Shown one piece after another: positions 1-6,254 of a stretch of DNA of 6,703 nt. The translations under genes and the position numbers were made by a program. Under the pieces are notes generated by a model. It had not been told where the DNA came from. It was given only the letters and a program-made list of their open reading frames with translations, and searched no databases. Each line of letters starts with the position of its first letter. Position 1 is the first letter of the stretch. The DNA lies in assembly GCA_016302525.1 (NCBI GenBank), contig JAEDNJ010000084.1, positions 1 through 6,703 of the forward strand, in the 5' to 3' direction. Source of the stretch: Phascolarctobacterium sp. (lineage in GTDB: Bacteria > Bacillota > Negativicutes > Acidaminococcales > Acidaminococcaceae).

Positions 1-1124
1 TTTACAGCAGCCTCTAAAATTCCGTAGACCATGAGGGCGCTGTTATATAAATCTTCTTCCTTTATATATTCCTCTACCGTGTGCACATTCTTCATGCCCG
101 TTCCCAAAATAGCGCAGGGAACGCCATAAGCATTAATAAAGTTCGCATCACTGCCGCCGCCAGTCACATCCACCACGGGAGTAAAGCCAAACTTAGCGCA
201 GGCAGCCTTCGCCAGCTCCACAGCCTCGCTGGTTTCAGCCAGCTTAAAGCTGCTGTATTGGCGGTTCACCTCTGCCTCGACAGCCACAGCACCAGCGGCC
301 TTGGCCTCTTTGACGATGGTGTTGACGATTTCCTCGCGGATAGCCTCTAGCTTTTCTGCATTGCGGCTGCGCACATCACCTTCGATGATAACCTCATCCG
401 GCACCACATTGGTAGCAAAGCCGCCGCTGATAATGCCGATATTAGCCGTGGTTTCTTCATCAATGCGGCCATAGCGCTTTACAGCAGCCAGAGCCTTGGC
501 AGCAATCATAATCGCATTAACGCCCTTTTCCGGCTCTACGCCGCCGTGAGCCTTTTTGCCCTTCACAGTAATCTTATACTTATATTGTCCAGGGGCACCA
601 ATGACAATTTCTCCGGGAGCACCCTCGCCATCAAGGGCATAGCCCACATCAGCAGCCAGCCAGCCTGTTTCCATGCAGCGCGAGCCGTTAACACCGCCCT
701 CCTCGGCAACAGTAAAGAGAATCTGGATATCAGCCGTAGCCACCTTATTCTCCTTAAGCAGGCGCAAGCCCTCCAGGATGCCCTCTACGCCGCTTTTATC
801 ATCACCGCCTAGGGTTGTGGTGCCATCGCTGTAGAGCACGCCCTCACGGCGTACTACAGTTGCCCCGGTAGAAGGCTCAACCGTATCCATATGCGCACTC
901 AGCAGCACGCTCAGGCCCTCTTTAGTACCCTTTCTATAGGCCCAGAGATTGCCGCAGTTGCCGCCCAGCTTCGCCCCTGCCTCGTCCTCCTTGACCTCAA
1001 AATCCAGCTCCATAAGCTTAGCCTTAAGATAGTCAAAAACAGGGCGCTCCTTTAAGGTATGGCTAGGAATAGCCACCATTTCTGTAAATTCCTGCAGCAT
1101 ACGCTCCTTATTAACCTGTACCAT
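1..1124 (-). CDS. PepT-like M20 family zinc aminopeptidase (3' end just outside window)
   Basis: Metal-dependent exopeptidase of the M20 clan, closest in motif layout to the PepT-like (peptidase T-like, B. subtilis YqjE type) subgroup; expected to cleave small peptides in the cytoplasm. Translation from ATG 1124 stays open for 374 codons to the window edge, so only the last few residues can be missing for a family of about 370-380 residues. Visible metal and catalytic residues are H78 and D80 in SAHMDT, D108 in LGGDDKSG, the E141-E142 pair in TVAEEGG, D165 in ALDGEG, and H348 in NVHTVEEY. The AHGG segment near residue 193 and what follows form the inserted dimerisation domain of M20 enzymes. 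AGGAGG sits 6 bases before the ATG and overlaps the TAG stop of the upstream dipeptidase gene, 10 bp away, so the two are probably co-translated. Exact substrate (tripeptides or other peptides) cannot be read from sequence. Confidence 0.93.
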   Translation of the reverse strand, partial: MVQVNKERMLQEFTEMVAIPSHTLKERPVFDYLKAKLMELDFEVKEDEAGAKLGGNCGNLWAYRKGTKEGLSVLLSAHMDTVEPSTGATVVRREGVLYSDGTTTLGGDDKSGVEGILEGLRLLKENKVATADIQILFTVAEEGGVNGSRCMETGWLAADVGYALDGEGAPGEIVIGAPGQYKYKITVKGKKAHGGVEPEKGVNAIMIAAKALAAVKRYGRIDEETTANIGIISGGFATNVVPDEVIIEGDVRSRNAEKLEAIREEIVNTIVKEAKAAGAVAVEAEVNRQYSSFKLAETSEAVELAKAACAKFGFTPVVDVTGGGSDANFINAYGVPCAILGTGMKNVHTVEEYIKEEDLYNSALMVYGILEAAV

Positions 1125-1134
1125 ATTTCCCCTC

Positions 1135-2085
1135 CTACAGCACTCTTTGCAGCAGGTCCAGCACATTCCTATGCGTAATTTTGGCAATAGTTGTATCACT
1201 ATAGCCTCTGCTGCTTAAATACTCAATCAGCGGCTTATAATCCTGTACTCCCTTAATATTGTAGGGAGGATGACTAATGCCGTCAAAATCGCTGCCAAAG
1301 CCCACATGGTCATCATTGCCCATCAGGTTCAGCATATAATCAATATGTCTATAAACACTCTCAATGCAGGCCTTGTTATAATCCTCTTCCAAAAACTGAC
1401 CCGCAAAGGTTATGCCGATAAGCCCCTTATTTTCGTTAATTGCCAAAATTTGCTTATCATCTAAATTGCGAGGATGGCCACATAGGGCCTTAGCATTAGA
1501 ATGAGTGGCAATAATAGGCTTGGTAGAGGTCTCTATAACATCCCAAAAGCCGGCAGGAGCAATATGCGAAACATCCACCAGCATACCCAGGCGGTTCATC
1601 TCAGCTACAACCTTACGCCCAAAGACGGTCAGGCCGCCGCCGCTGCCCTCTTCGTTGACACCGTCAGCAATATCGTTACGATTGCTCCAGGTCAGGGTCA
1701 TACACCTTACGCCTAGCTCATACAGGCAACGCAGGGCTTCTAGGCTGCCATCAATAGCACCGCCCTCCTCAATAGACAGCAGCGTTGCCGCCTCATGATT
1801 GAGAACCTCGGCTGCATCAGCGGCAGTTTTAACCTGCAGAATATCCAGTCCCATGGCCTTGAGCTTAGCACACTCCTGCAGGTATTTATCCAGAAGGCAC
1901 AGAGTATATCTTAAGCCTCCATAGTATCTAAATTCATGGGTAGGAACAAAAATCGCGCAGAACTGCAGCCCTCCACCCAGAGCAATTTGCCGCTTGATAT
2001 CAAAATGCTGCTCATTGCTGTAAAGCTCTGTTCCCTTTTTATATAGCTCTGTTAAGGTATCGCAATGACAATCACAAATAAACAT
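1135..2085 (-). CDS. Membrane dipeptidase-type peptidase, M19 family
   Basis: Zinc dipeptidase of the M19 (renal/microsomal dipeptidase) family, which hydrolyses dipeptides, often including ones with a D-residue at the C-terminus. The protein has 316 residues, normal for bacterial members. Binuclear zinc ligands are seen in the expected order: H7 and D9 in CHCDT, the bridging glutamate E107 in SIEEGG, H174 in VDVSH and H195 in ATHSN. R206 in HPRNLDD and D266 in GSDFDG match the substrate and catalytic residues. There is no signal peptide or membrane segment, so it is likely cytoplasmic despite the family name. ATG 2085 is preceded by AGGAG at 6 bases spacing. The gene lies 9 bp after the methyltransferase and 10 bp before the PepT-like peptidase, which suggests a joint role in peptide breakdown. 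It is rich in cysteines near the N-terminus (C4, C6, C8), whose meaning is unclear. Confidence 0.95.
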   Translation of the reverse strand: MFICDCHCDTLTELYKKGTELYSNEQHFDIKRQIALGGGLQFCAIFVPTHEFRYYGGLRYTLCLLDKYLQECAKLKAMGLDILQVKTAADAAEVLNHEAATLLSIEEGGAIDGSLEALRCLYELGVRCMTLTWSNRNDIADGVNEEGSGGGLTVFGRKVVAEMNRLGMLVDVSHIAPAGFWDVIETSTKPIIATHSNAKALCGHPRNLDDKQILAINENKGLIGITFAGQFLEEDYNKACIESVYRHIDYMLNLMGNDDHVGFGSDFDGISHPPYNIKGVQDYKPLIEYLSSRGYSDTTIAKITHRNVLDLLQRVL

Positions 2086-2094
2086 AGCCTACTC

Positions 2095-2805
2095 CTAATA
2101 GTATTTTTTTACCTGCTCGGTATAGCTTCCGTCTTCCTTATACATAATCAGAGGCGGCAAAACATCTAGTCCGTAGCTGCCACCCTTTTGCATTTCCATA
2201 AGAAAAATCCAGGCCGGCTTATCAAGCTTGGAATGAACCCATTGCAGGCGCTTGGGCTGCAGGCCGTACTTAAAGGCCAGCTGCATACTCTCAGCAAAGC
2301 GCTCCGGCAGCTGCACCAAGGCAAAGCGCCCTCGATATTTTACGGCATAGGCAGCAGCCCTAAAGAAATCCTCCAGCGTTGCCGTAACCTCGTGGCAGGC
2401 CGCTGTCCCGATTTGCCGCTGATTACCGCTATTCCTATAGGGTGGATTAGCCGCTACTAAATCCATGCTCTCGTGAGTCAAAAATTCCTTGTAGCGACAA
2501 ATATCCCCATCTATAACATGAAACTTTTCTTCCAAATTATTGTCAGCTACGCTCTGACGCAGCAGCCTTGTAGCGGCAGGATTCACATCCACTGCTGTCA
2601 CCTCGGCCGCGCCCCGGCTTTCCAAAAGCATGCTGATAGCACCTGTGCCGCAGCCCAGCTCCAGCACCTTGGCCTTGTGCACCACGTGCGGAAAATTGCC
2701 TAAAAACACAGCATCTGTAGTAAAGCAAAACTCCTTTGCATCCTGCCAAATCTTATAGCCACAGCCCGGTATATAATCACAGCGTATGCTGCTTTCCTTA
2801 CACAT
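2095..2805 (-). CDS. trmN6: tRNA1(Val) adenine-37 N6-methyltransferase-like protein (TrmN6/YabB family)
   Basis: SAM-dependent class I methyltransferase of the TrmN6/YabB group (E. coli YfiC relatives), which methylate N6 of an adenine, in E. coli A37 of tRNA1(Val). The 236-residue length fits. Motif I is LELGCGTG at 48-55, an acidic residue D73 in AVDVN follows as motif II, and the N6-adenine catalytic motif NPPY is at 120-123. The HEVTATLEDFF block after it and the KPAWIFLMEMQKGG block near 196 are typical of the group. ATG 2805 overlaps the end of ricT by 8 bases (ATG lies inside GATGTGTAA) and has only a weak ribosome binding site, so translational coupling is likely. B. subtilis yabB is found in the same neighbourhood. 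The tRNA target in this organism is inferred, not shown; confidence in the enzyme class is high, in the exact substrate moderate. Confidence 0.88.
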   Translation of the reverse strand: MCKESSIRCDYIPGCGYKIWQDAKEFCFTTDAVFLGNFPHVVHKAKVLELGCGTGAISMLLESRGAAEVTAVDVNPAATRLLRQSVADNNLEEKFHVIDGDICRYKEFLTHESMDLVAANPPYRNSGNQRQIGTAACHEVTATLEDFFRAAAYAVKYRGRFALVQLPERFAESMQLAFKYGLQPKRLQWVHSKLDKPAWIFLMEMQKGGSYGLDVLPPLIMYKEDGSYTEQVKKYY

Positions 2806-3634
2806 CTTCTGCCTGGGAAGCAGAAATTACCTCTTCCCACTCCACCTGAATGACATTGTTCGGCGCTAGCTGCACAGCAGCGGTGTGTTGGCTGCGGTTA
2901 ATGCCCACAACCTTGCCCTCACCTAAGGGAGTTGCTACCATGCTACCCATCTTCGGAATCTCGACGCGCTCTCTGCGCTTATTGTCGCAGCCCTTGCAAT
3001 ACATATGGTTTTCATATTTCAGACAGCACATCAGGCGGCCACAGATACCAGAAATCTTGGTAGGATTAAGCGACAGGCTTTGATCCTTGGCCATGCGAAT
3101 AGAAACAGGCTCAAAATCTCCCAAAAAGGTCGCACAGCACAGAGGACGGCCACAGCTGCCAATACCGCCCAGCATTTTTGCCTCGTCACGCACGCCAATT
3201 TGGCGCAGCTCAATACGAGTACGGAAAACAGAAGCCAAATCCTTAACAAGCTCACGGAAATCTATTCTTCCATCTGCGGTAAAGTAGAAAATAATCTTGT
3301 TGACATCAAAGGTGAACTCGACATCAATCAAGCGCATGGGCAGGTCATGGTTTTTAATCTTATGCAGACAAATATTAAAGGCCTCTCTTTCTCTGACCTT
3401 GTTCTCTGCCAGCTTTAAATCATCTTCAGGCGTAGCCTTGCGCATGACAGGCTTGAGCGGCGCCACGATAGACGCATCCTCCACCTCTCGCGGTCCAATA
3501 ACAACCTGACCATATTCAACGCCACGAGCAGTTTCTACAATAGCATTATCGCCCTTCACCACTCCTGTATCTGCTGGATCAAAATAATATATCTTACATG
3601 CCTTTTTAAATCTAATTCCTACTACAACGGGCAC
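2798..3634 (-). CDS. ricT: Regulatory iron-sulfur protein RicT (YaaT, PSP1 domain)
   Basis: RicT (YaaT) is a PSP1-domain protein that in B. subtilis joins RicA and RicF in the iron-sulfur Y-complex, affecting RNase Y-dependent mRNA maturation, sporulation and competence. The cysteine signature is clear: GSCGRPLCC and then SGICGRLMCC, with two more cysteines in MYCKGC. I chose GTG 3634 as start. It lies 7 bases after a perfect AGGAGG (3642-3647), whereas ATG 3640 is only 1 base from it. The GTG form begins PVVVGIRFKKA, matching the register of B. subtilis YaaT, and puts the cluster cysteines at 161, 166, 167 and 198, the numbers I recall for that protein. The 278 residues are a normal length. 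The ATG alternative (end coordinate 3640) would overlap holB by 4 bp and add two residues. RicA and RicF are not in this window. Confidence 0.93.
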   Translation of the reverse strand: MPVVVGIRFKKACKIYYFDPADTGVVKGDNAIVETARGVEYGQVVIGPREVEDASIVAPLKPVMRKATPEDDLKLAENKVREREAFNICLHKIKNHDLPMRLIDVEFTFDVNKIIFYFTADGRIDFRELVKDLASVFRTRIELRQIGVRDEAKMLGGIGSCGRPLCCATFLGDFEPVSIRMAKDQSLSLNPTKISGICGRLMCCLKYENHMYCKGCDNKRRERVEIPKMGSMVATPLGEGKVVGINRSQHTAAVQLAPNNVIQVEWEEVISASQAEDV

Positions 3635-3636
3635 GC

Positions 3637-4668
3637 TCATCCCTCCTTACAAAATTTATCTATTTTCAAGGCCATAGCCTCCATAGTCAGCTTCACAGCA
3701 ACATTAGCAACTAAGGCCCTATAAGCCTCGTCAACAGCCCCTAAAGCCCTCTTTAGACCCTTGACCTGCCATTTTCTGCTTAAAACCTCTAAATTAGTCG
3801 CTAAATCACTATTATATAAGGAAGCCTTTAAGTCTAATCTATAGGTCAGCATATCTCTTAGCAGAAGCTGCAAGAGCTGTACAAAGAGCAGGGCTTCCTG
3901 CCTTTCGTATTTTTCTAGCCATACGCGACCTACTAAAAAGCTCAAAGGACTGCTTAAGGGCAGACCCTCGATAAAGGCATAGGCCTGCTCCCTATAGGCA
4001 AAGACCTCTCTTTGATGATACTCTAGAGCTAAGCCCAGCGAACCCTCACTGAGACGGGCCAGCACCTCCAGCTGCTCTAAATCAGGCGCCTTCGCCTCAT
4101 TGGCTACAAAATAAGCCTGCAAAGCCTTGATTTCCAGCTCTAGCGGTATGCCATGAAAACGCAGCTGTACCACCCTAGAGAGAATCGTAGTGAGCAGCCT
4201 ATCGGTCGAGGTAGCCAGGAGAATAAATACCCAGCCAGCAGGCGGTTCCTCCAAAAGCTTGAGAAAGCTGTTAGCAGCAGGCTCCGTCATCCTGTCTATG
4301 TCCTCAATTATACACACCTTGGTGTCTGACATGACGGGAGCAAAGGCAGCCTTACTCACCAGGTCGCGCATTTGGTCAATGCTTAAATCCTTTAGGCGGT
4401 GGGTTTTGGGATCCTCTTCTCTAGCCACATGCAGAAAATCAGGATGGCTAAGATTGCCGTCCTCGATATTCATCAGCCTGCAGGCCTCGCAGCCGTCCTT
4501 TGGGTTATGGTTGAAGCACAGAAGGCTTCTGGCAAATTCCAGAGCCAGCATACGCTTACCTACACCCTCTGGCCCAGTAAACAAAAGGGCATGAGGCCGC
4601 TCCCTCCTTGCCAGATAGCTAACTAAAAACTCTTTAATTTGTGTATGTCCTAGTACCTTATCCCACAT
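3637..4668 (-). CDS. holB: DNA polymerase III delta' subunit
   Basis: Clamp-loader subunit delta', an AAA+ family protein that works with DnaX and delta to load the beta clamp at the replication fork. The 343 residues include a Walker A-like loop GPEGVGKR at 32-39 (R instead of S/T after the lysine), a Walker B-like IIEDIDRM near 120, and the family hallmark AANSFLKLLEEPP near 131-143. TILSRVV near 161-167 replaces the usual SRC with SRV. The zinc module keeps C51, C60 and C63, but the fourth position of the usual C-x8-C-x2-C-x2-C pattern is M66. Start ATG 4668 is 2 bp after the tmk stop and lacks a good ribosome binding site, so it is probably coupled to tmk. The position between tmk and ricT strongly supports holB rather than dnaX, which would be longer and usually sits elsewhere. 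Confidence 0.95.
   Translation of the reverse strand: MWDKVLGHTQIKEFLVSYLARRERPHALLFTGPEGVGKRMLALEFARSLLCFNHNPKDGCEACRLMNIEDGNLSHPDFLHVAREEDPKTHRLKDLSIDQMRDLVSKAAFAPVMSDTKVCIIEDIDRMTEPAANSFLKLLEEPPAGWVFILLATSTDRLLTTILSRVVQLRFHGIPLELEIKALQAYFVANEAKAPDLEQLEVLARLSEGSLGLALEYHQREVFAYREQAYAFIEGLPLSSPLSFLVGRVWLEKYERQEALLFVQLLQLLLRDMLTYRLDLKASLYNSDLATNLEVLSRKWQVKGLKRALGAVDEAYRALVANVAVKLTMEAMALKIDKFCKEG
3642..3647 (-). promoter_or_regulatory. Ribosome binding site deciding the ricT start
   Basis: AGGAGG on the minus strand inside the last codons of holB. Spacing is 7 bases to GTG 3634 and 1 base to ATG 3640, so it favours the GTG start. Because it lies within holB, translation of holB would open it for the next ribosome. 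Confidence 0.7.
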
Positions 4669-4670
4669 AC

Positions 4671-5300
4671 CTATTTACCCAGCTTCGCCAAAATGGCTTT
4701 CATAATTGCTGCGTGAACCTCGTCCTCCGAGCCCTCGGCATTAATAACAGCAAAGCGTGTAGGCTCAGCCTGGGCCAGAGTTAAAAAGCCATTGCGTAAA
4801 GCCTGCTGAAACTCTAGTCCCTTAATCTCAAAACGATCCTTCACCCCACGGGCATCACGGCGCTTTGCCAGCACCTCCGGTCTGCCATCCAGCACCAGCG
4901 TTAAGGCGGGCATAAAGCCCTCTGTAGCGGCAGCATTGAGCTGGCGCAGCTCGCTCAGCTCCTCTAGCTTTAAGCCGTTAGCTAACCCCTGATAGACAAA
5001 GGTAGAGTCGCAAAAACGGTCACAGAGCACGATTTTCCCAGCCCTTACAGCAGGGCGTAGCAGCTTGTCCACGTGCTCGCTTCTGGCAGCCAGAAACAAG
5101 AGTGTTTGCGTAGTATTGGTTAAGGGCAGCTCAGCACTCAAAACCAGCTGGCGCACCTCTTCCGCTAGGCTCGTACCACCCGGCTCACGACTTTCCACAA
5201 CCTCGTAGCCCTGTGCCCTGAGAGCAACAGCAGCCTTGTGAATTTGTGTCGTCTTGCCGCCTCCATCAGGTCCTTCAAAGGTAATAAATAATCCTTCCAT
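4671..5300 (-). CDS. tmk: Thymidylate kinase
   Basis: dTMP kinase, converting dTMP and ATP to dTDP and ADP in the cytoplasm for dTTP synthesis. The 209 residues match the family length. The P-loop FEGPDGGGKTTQ covers 8-19, with no arginine inside it. The LID has arginines in RRDARGVKDRF at 147-157, the pattern of the bacterial type II enzyme in which the LID supplies the catalytic arginine. The SREPGGT segment at 37-43 and DRFCDSTFVYQG at 94-105 are the dTMP-binding signatures. ATG 5300 has a modest AGGTGA a few bases upstream. It is the first housekeeping gene of the operon and directly follows the AT-rich cassette, with no clear terminator between them, so it may receive transcription from the cassette as well as from a promoter of its own. 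Confidence 0.97.
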   Translation of the reverse strand: MEGLFITFEGPDGGGKTTQIHKAAVALRAQGYEVVESREPGGTSLAEEVRQLVLSAELPLTNTTQTLLFLAARSEHVDKLLRPAVRAGKIVLCDRFCDSTFVYQGLANGLKLEELSELRQLNAAATEGFMPALTLVLDGRPEVLAKRRDARGVKDRFEIKGLEFQQALRNGFLTLAQAEPTRFAVINAEGSEDEVHAAIMKAILAKLGK

Positions 5301-5358
5301 AGTTCACCTATATGTTAAAGCAAAAATTTCAAGAGCTCATCATATTTAAACAAAGCTC

Positions 5359-5389
5359 ATTCTATACAAATACATAGACTATACAGCAA
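5359..5389 (-). promoter_or_regulatory. Weak candidate promoter for the tmk operon
   Basis: TTGCTG (5384-5389) and TATAGA (5361-5366) on the minus strand are separated by 17 bases, giving a leader of roughly 50 bases before tmk. A TAGAAT box two bases further on is an alternative -10. Both match consensus only partly, and AT-rich DNA yields such matches by chance. Confidence 0.3.
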
Positions 5390-5390
5390 T

Positions 5391-5447
5391 CTAAACAGCT
5401 CTAGACAGCATACTAACCAATTTGTTCAGTATGAAATGTTTGCTCAT
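5391..5447 (-). CDS. 18-codon ORF coupled to the AT-rich gene; possible 5' remnant of a longer gene
   Basis: The ORF encodes MSKHFILNKLVSMLSRAV and ends at TAG. Its ATG overlaps the TGA of the upstream gene as ATGA, and AGGAGG (5454-5459) lies 6 bases before it, which is an ideal initiation site. I do not recognise the peptide. A good start signal followed by a very early stop suggests either a genuine small peptide or the severed front of a gene that once followed the upstream ORF. It ends about 90 bases before tmk. Confidence 0.35.
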   Translation of the reverse strand: MSKHFILNKLVSMLSRAV

Positions 5448-5971
5448 ACGTTACCTCCTACATCAACAAGTTCGTCCATCTCGTCAATCTCTTCTATCTC
5501 AAACTCTGACTCAGGATCGAACGGTTTATTGTATATGTATCTATTAAATACTATTGATATAAAATCTAACCCTGCTGGGGTTAAAATGTCCCTAGTTATA
5601 CTGTCTATCGTGGTGTCGTCTAACGGTAGACTCGATACGTCTATAGTAGTGGCCATGTTATTTATTATGTTGTCTATTCTAGTATCTATTCTATTGAACC
5701 TTTCTTCTAGGTTATATTCTAAATCCTTCTTAGGTGTTAACCACTTTAAATCTAGTAGTTTATGTTTTAACCCCCGTAGCTCGATATAACATACTTTCTC
5801 CTTATTATCTTCTAGGCGTGTTAGAAAGTCTTCCACTGATTTTAAAGACAGCTCTATAACACCTGTGTCTAGACTCCTAAGTATAATTTCTTTATTATTC
5901 TTAGGATCTATGGTTACTGGTATTGTTTCTAAAAATAATTTCCTATTAGTGCTAGTTCCTTCCATTACCAT
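5444..5971 (-). CDS. Hypothetical protein of unknown family, AT-rich and probably acquired
   Basis: The protein has 175 residues and I do not recognise its family. The frame could be extended to an upstream ATG at 6022, but that start falls across a promoter-like TATAAT box. ATG 5971 has AGGAGG (5979-5984) at 7 bases spacing and is preferred. From that start, an N-terminal part of mixed strands and helices is followed by a short coiled-coil-like helix at about 84-106 (LEYNLEERFNRIDTRIDNII) with hydrophobic residues at 3-4 residue steps. A strongly acidic tail rich in E and D runs at about 152-170. There is no signal peptide or membrane segment, so it should be cytoplasmic. Codon use differs from the neighbours: arginine is mostly AGA/AGG, CTA and ATA are frequent, and GC is visibly lower. 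These are signs of transfer, perhaps from a phage or plasmid, which is inference. Confidence 0.75.
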   Translation of the reverse strand: MVMEGTSTNRKLFLETIPVTIDPKNNKEIILRSLDTGVIELSLKSVEDFLTRLEDNKEKVCYIELRGLKHKLLDLKWLTPKKDLEYNLEERFNRIDTRIDNIINNMATTIDVSSLPLDDTTIDSITRDILTPAGLDFISIVFNRYIYNKPFDPESEFEIEEIDEMDELVDVGGNV

Positions 5972-6010
5972 TATTATTCCTCCTATAAATATAATTTCTT
6001 TATTAATACT

Positions 6011-6016
6011 ATTATA
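6011..6016 (-). promoter_or_regulatory. -10 box of the AT-rich gene's promoter
   Basis: A perfect TATAAT on the minus strand lies about 40 bases before the chosen ATG 5971, giving a leader of roughly 30 bases. No good -35 box exists at 16-19 bases upstream; the best is TTCGTA at 19 bases. The promoter may therefore be weak, need an activator, or be controlled through the palindromes that occupy the -35 region. Confidence 0.5.
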
Positions 6017-6045
6017 TACCATTTGGTAATATTCTTACGAATATT
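6017..6045. promoter_or_regulatory. Two adjacent palindromes over the -35 and spacer region, candidate operators
   Basis: The first dyad, TACCA-TT-TGGTA (6017-6028), has perfect 5-base arms. The second, AATATTC-TTAC-GAATATT (6028-6045), has perfect 7-base arms. They share one base and directly abut the TATAAT box, the usual place for a repressor or activator to act. Neither is followed by a T-tract in a way that would make a terminator. The binding protein is unknown; the 175-residue product could be the autoregulator, but it shows no helix-turn-helix that I can recognise. Confidence 0.45.
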
Positions 6046-6211
6046 TATCTGAGCGTCTGTACTGAATGGAACGGTTTCCTTTAGTTTTAGGCTGCAATGT
6101 AGCCTGAGGCAATATCTTTTCCCAATAGCTCCAAGCTGTTCATTAGCCTCTGTGTTTAACAAATTAGCGCACCTACAATAATTTGCTGCAAATATACTAA
6201 TCTATTCTTTA
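6046..6211 (-). other. Non-coding stretch with several short dyads; possible leader or small RNA
   Basis: No gene of convincing length lies here. Read on the minus strand, downstream of an extended -10 promoter, it can form GAGGC/GCCTC (with a possible AAU/AUU continuation past one bulged base), then AGGCT-N7-AGCCT, then GGAA-N4-TTCC. It matches none of the riboswitches or common RNAs I tested by eye (T-box, SRP RNA, tmRNA, 6S). It could be the leader of the AT-rich gene, a small RNA, or simply spacer. Confidence 0.3.
6181..6193. promoter_or_regulatory. Perfect 13-base palindrome, candidate operator
   Basis: ATTTGC-T-GCAAAT has perfect 6-base arms around one base. It lies about 12-24 bases downstream of the transcription start predicted from the TATAAT at 6212-6217, where a bound repressor would block the polymerase. 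Confidence 0.4.
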
Positions 6212-6220
6212 ATTATATCA
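6212..6220 (-). promoter_or_regulatory. Extended -10 promoter
   Basis: TGATATAAT on the minus strand is a perfect extended -10 element (TGnTATAAT), a kind that can work with a poor -35 box; none is obvious here. Transcription would start near 6205 and run leftward through the non-coding stretch toward the AT-rich gene. It lies just after the terminator of the small membrane protein, as expected for a new transcription unit. Confidence 0.5.
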
Positions 6221-6254
6221 TATGCAAATAAAAAAGCCTATATTCTTTTTGCAG

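Noticed and set aside
81..812. Two plus-strand ORFs of 88-89 codons
   Set aside because: They lie wholly antisense to the PepT-like peptidase, whose motifs are intact, and their products look like no known protein.
2850..3509. Several overlapping plus-strand ORFs opposite ricT
   Set aside because: The opposite strand encodes RicT with all signature cysteines; these frames are by-products of its codon use.
5436..5789. A 117-codon plus-strand ORF rich in serine
   Set aside because: It is the antisense shadow of the acidic C-terminal half of the minus-strand gene: the serine/isoleucine run mirrors its acidic codons, and its start is not supported by a ribosome binding site.
5972..6022. A 17-residue N-terminal extension of the AT-rich gene, starting at ATG 6022
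   Set aside because: It has no ribosome binding site and runs through the TATAAT box and half of a palindrome, while ATG 5971 has AGGAGG at ideal spacing.
6046..6203. A longer open frame across the non-coding stretch (about 70 codons without a stop, minus strand)
   Set aside because: It has no ATG, no ribosome binding site, runs through the promoter of the next gene, and its translation looks non-protein-like.
6050..6205. 6S RNA, T-box or SRP RNA in the gap upstream of the AT-rich gene
   Set aside because: The ends do not pair into a long 6S-like rod, and there is no T-box AGGGTGG block and no SRP GGAAGCAGCC-type apical motif.
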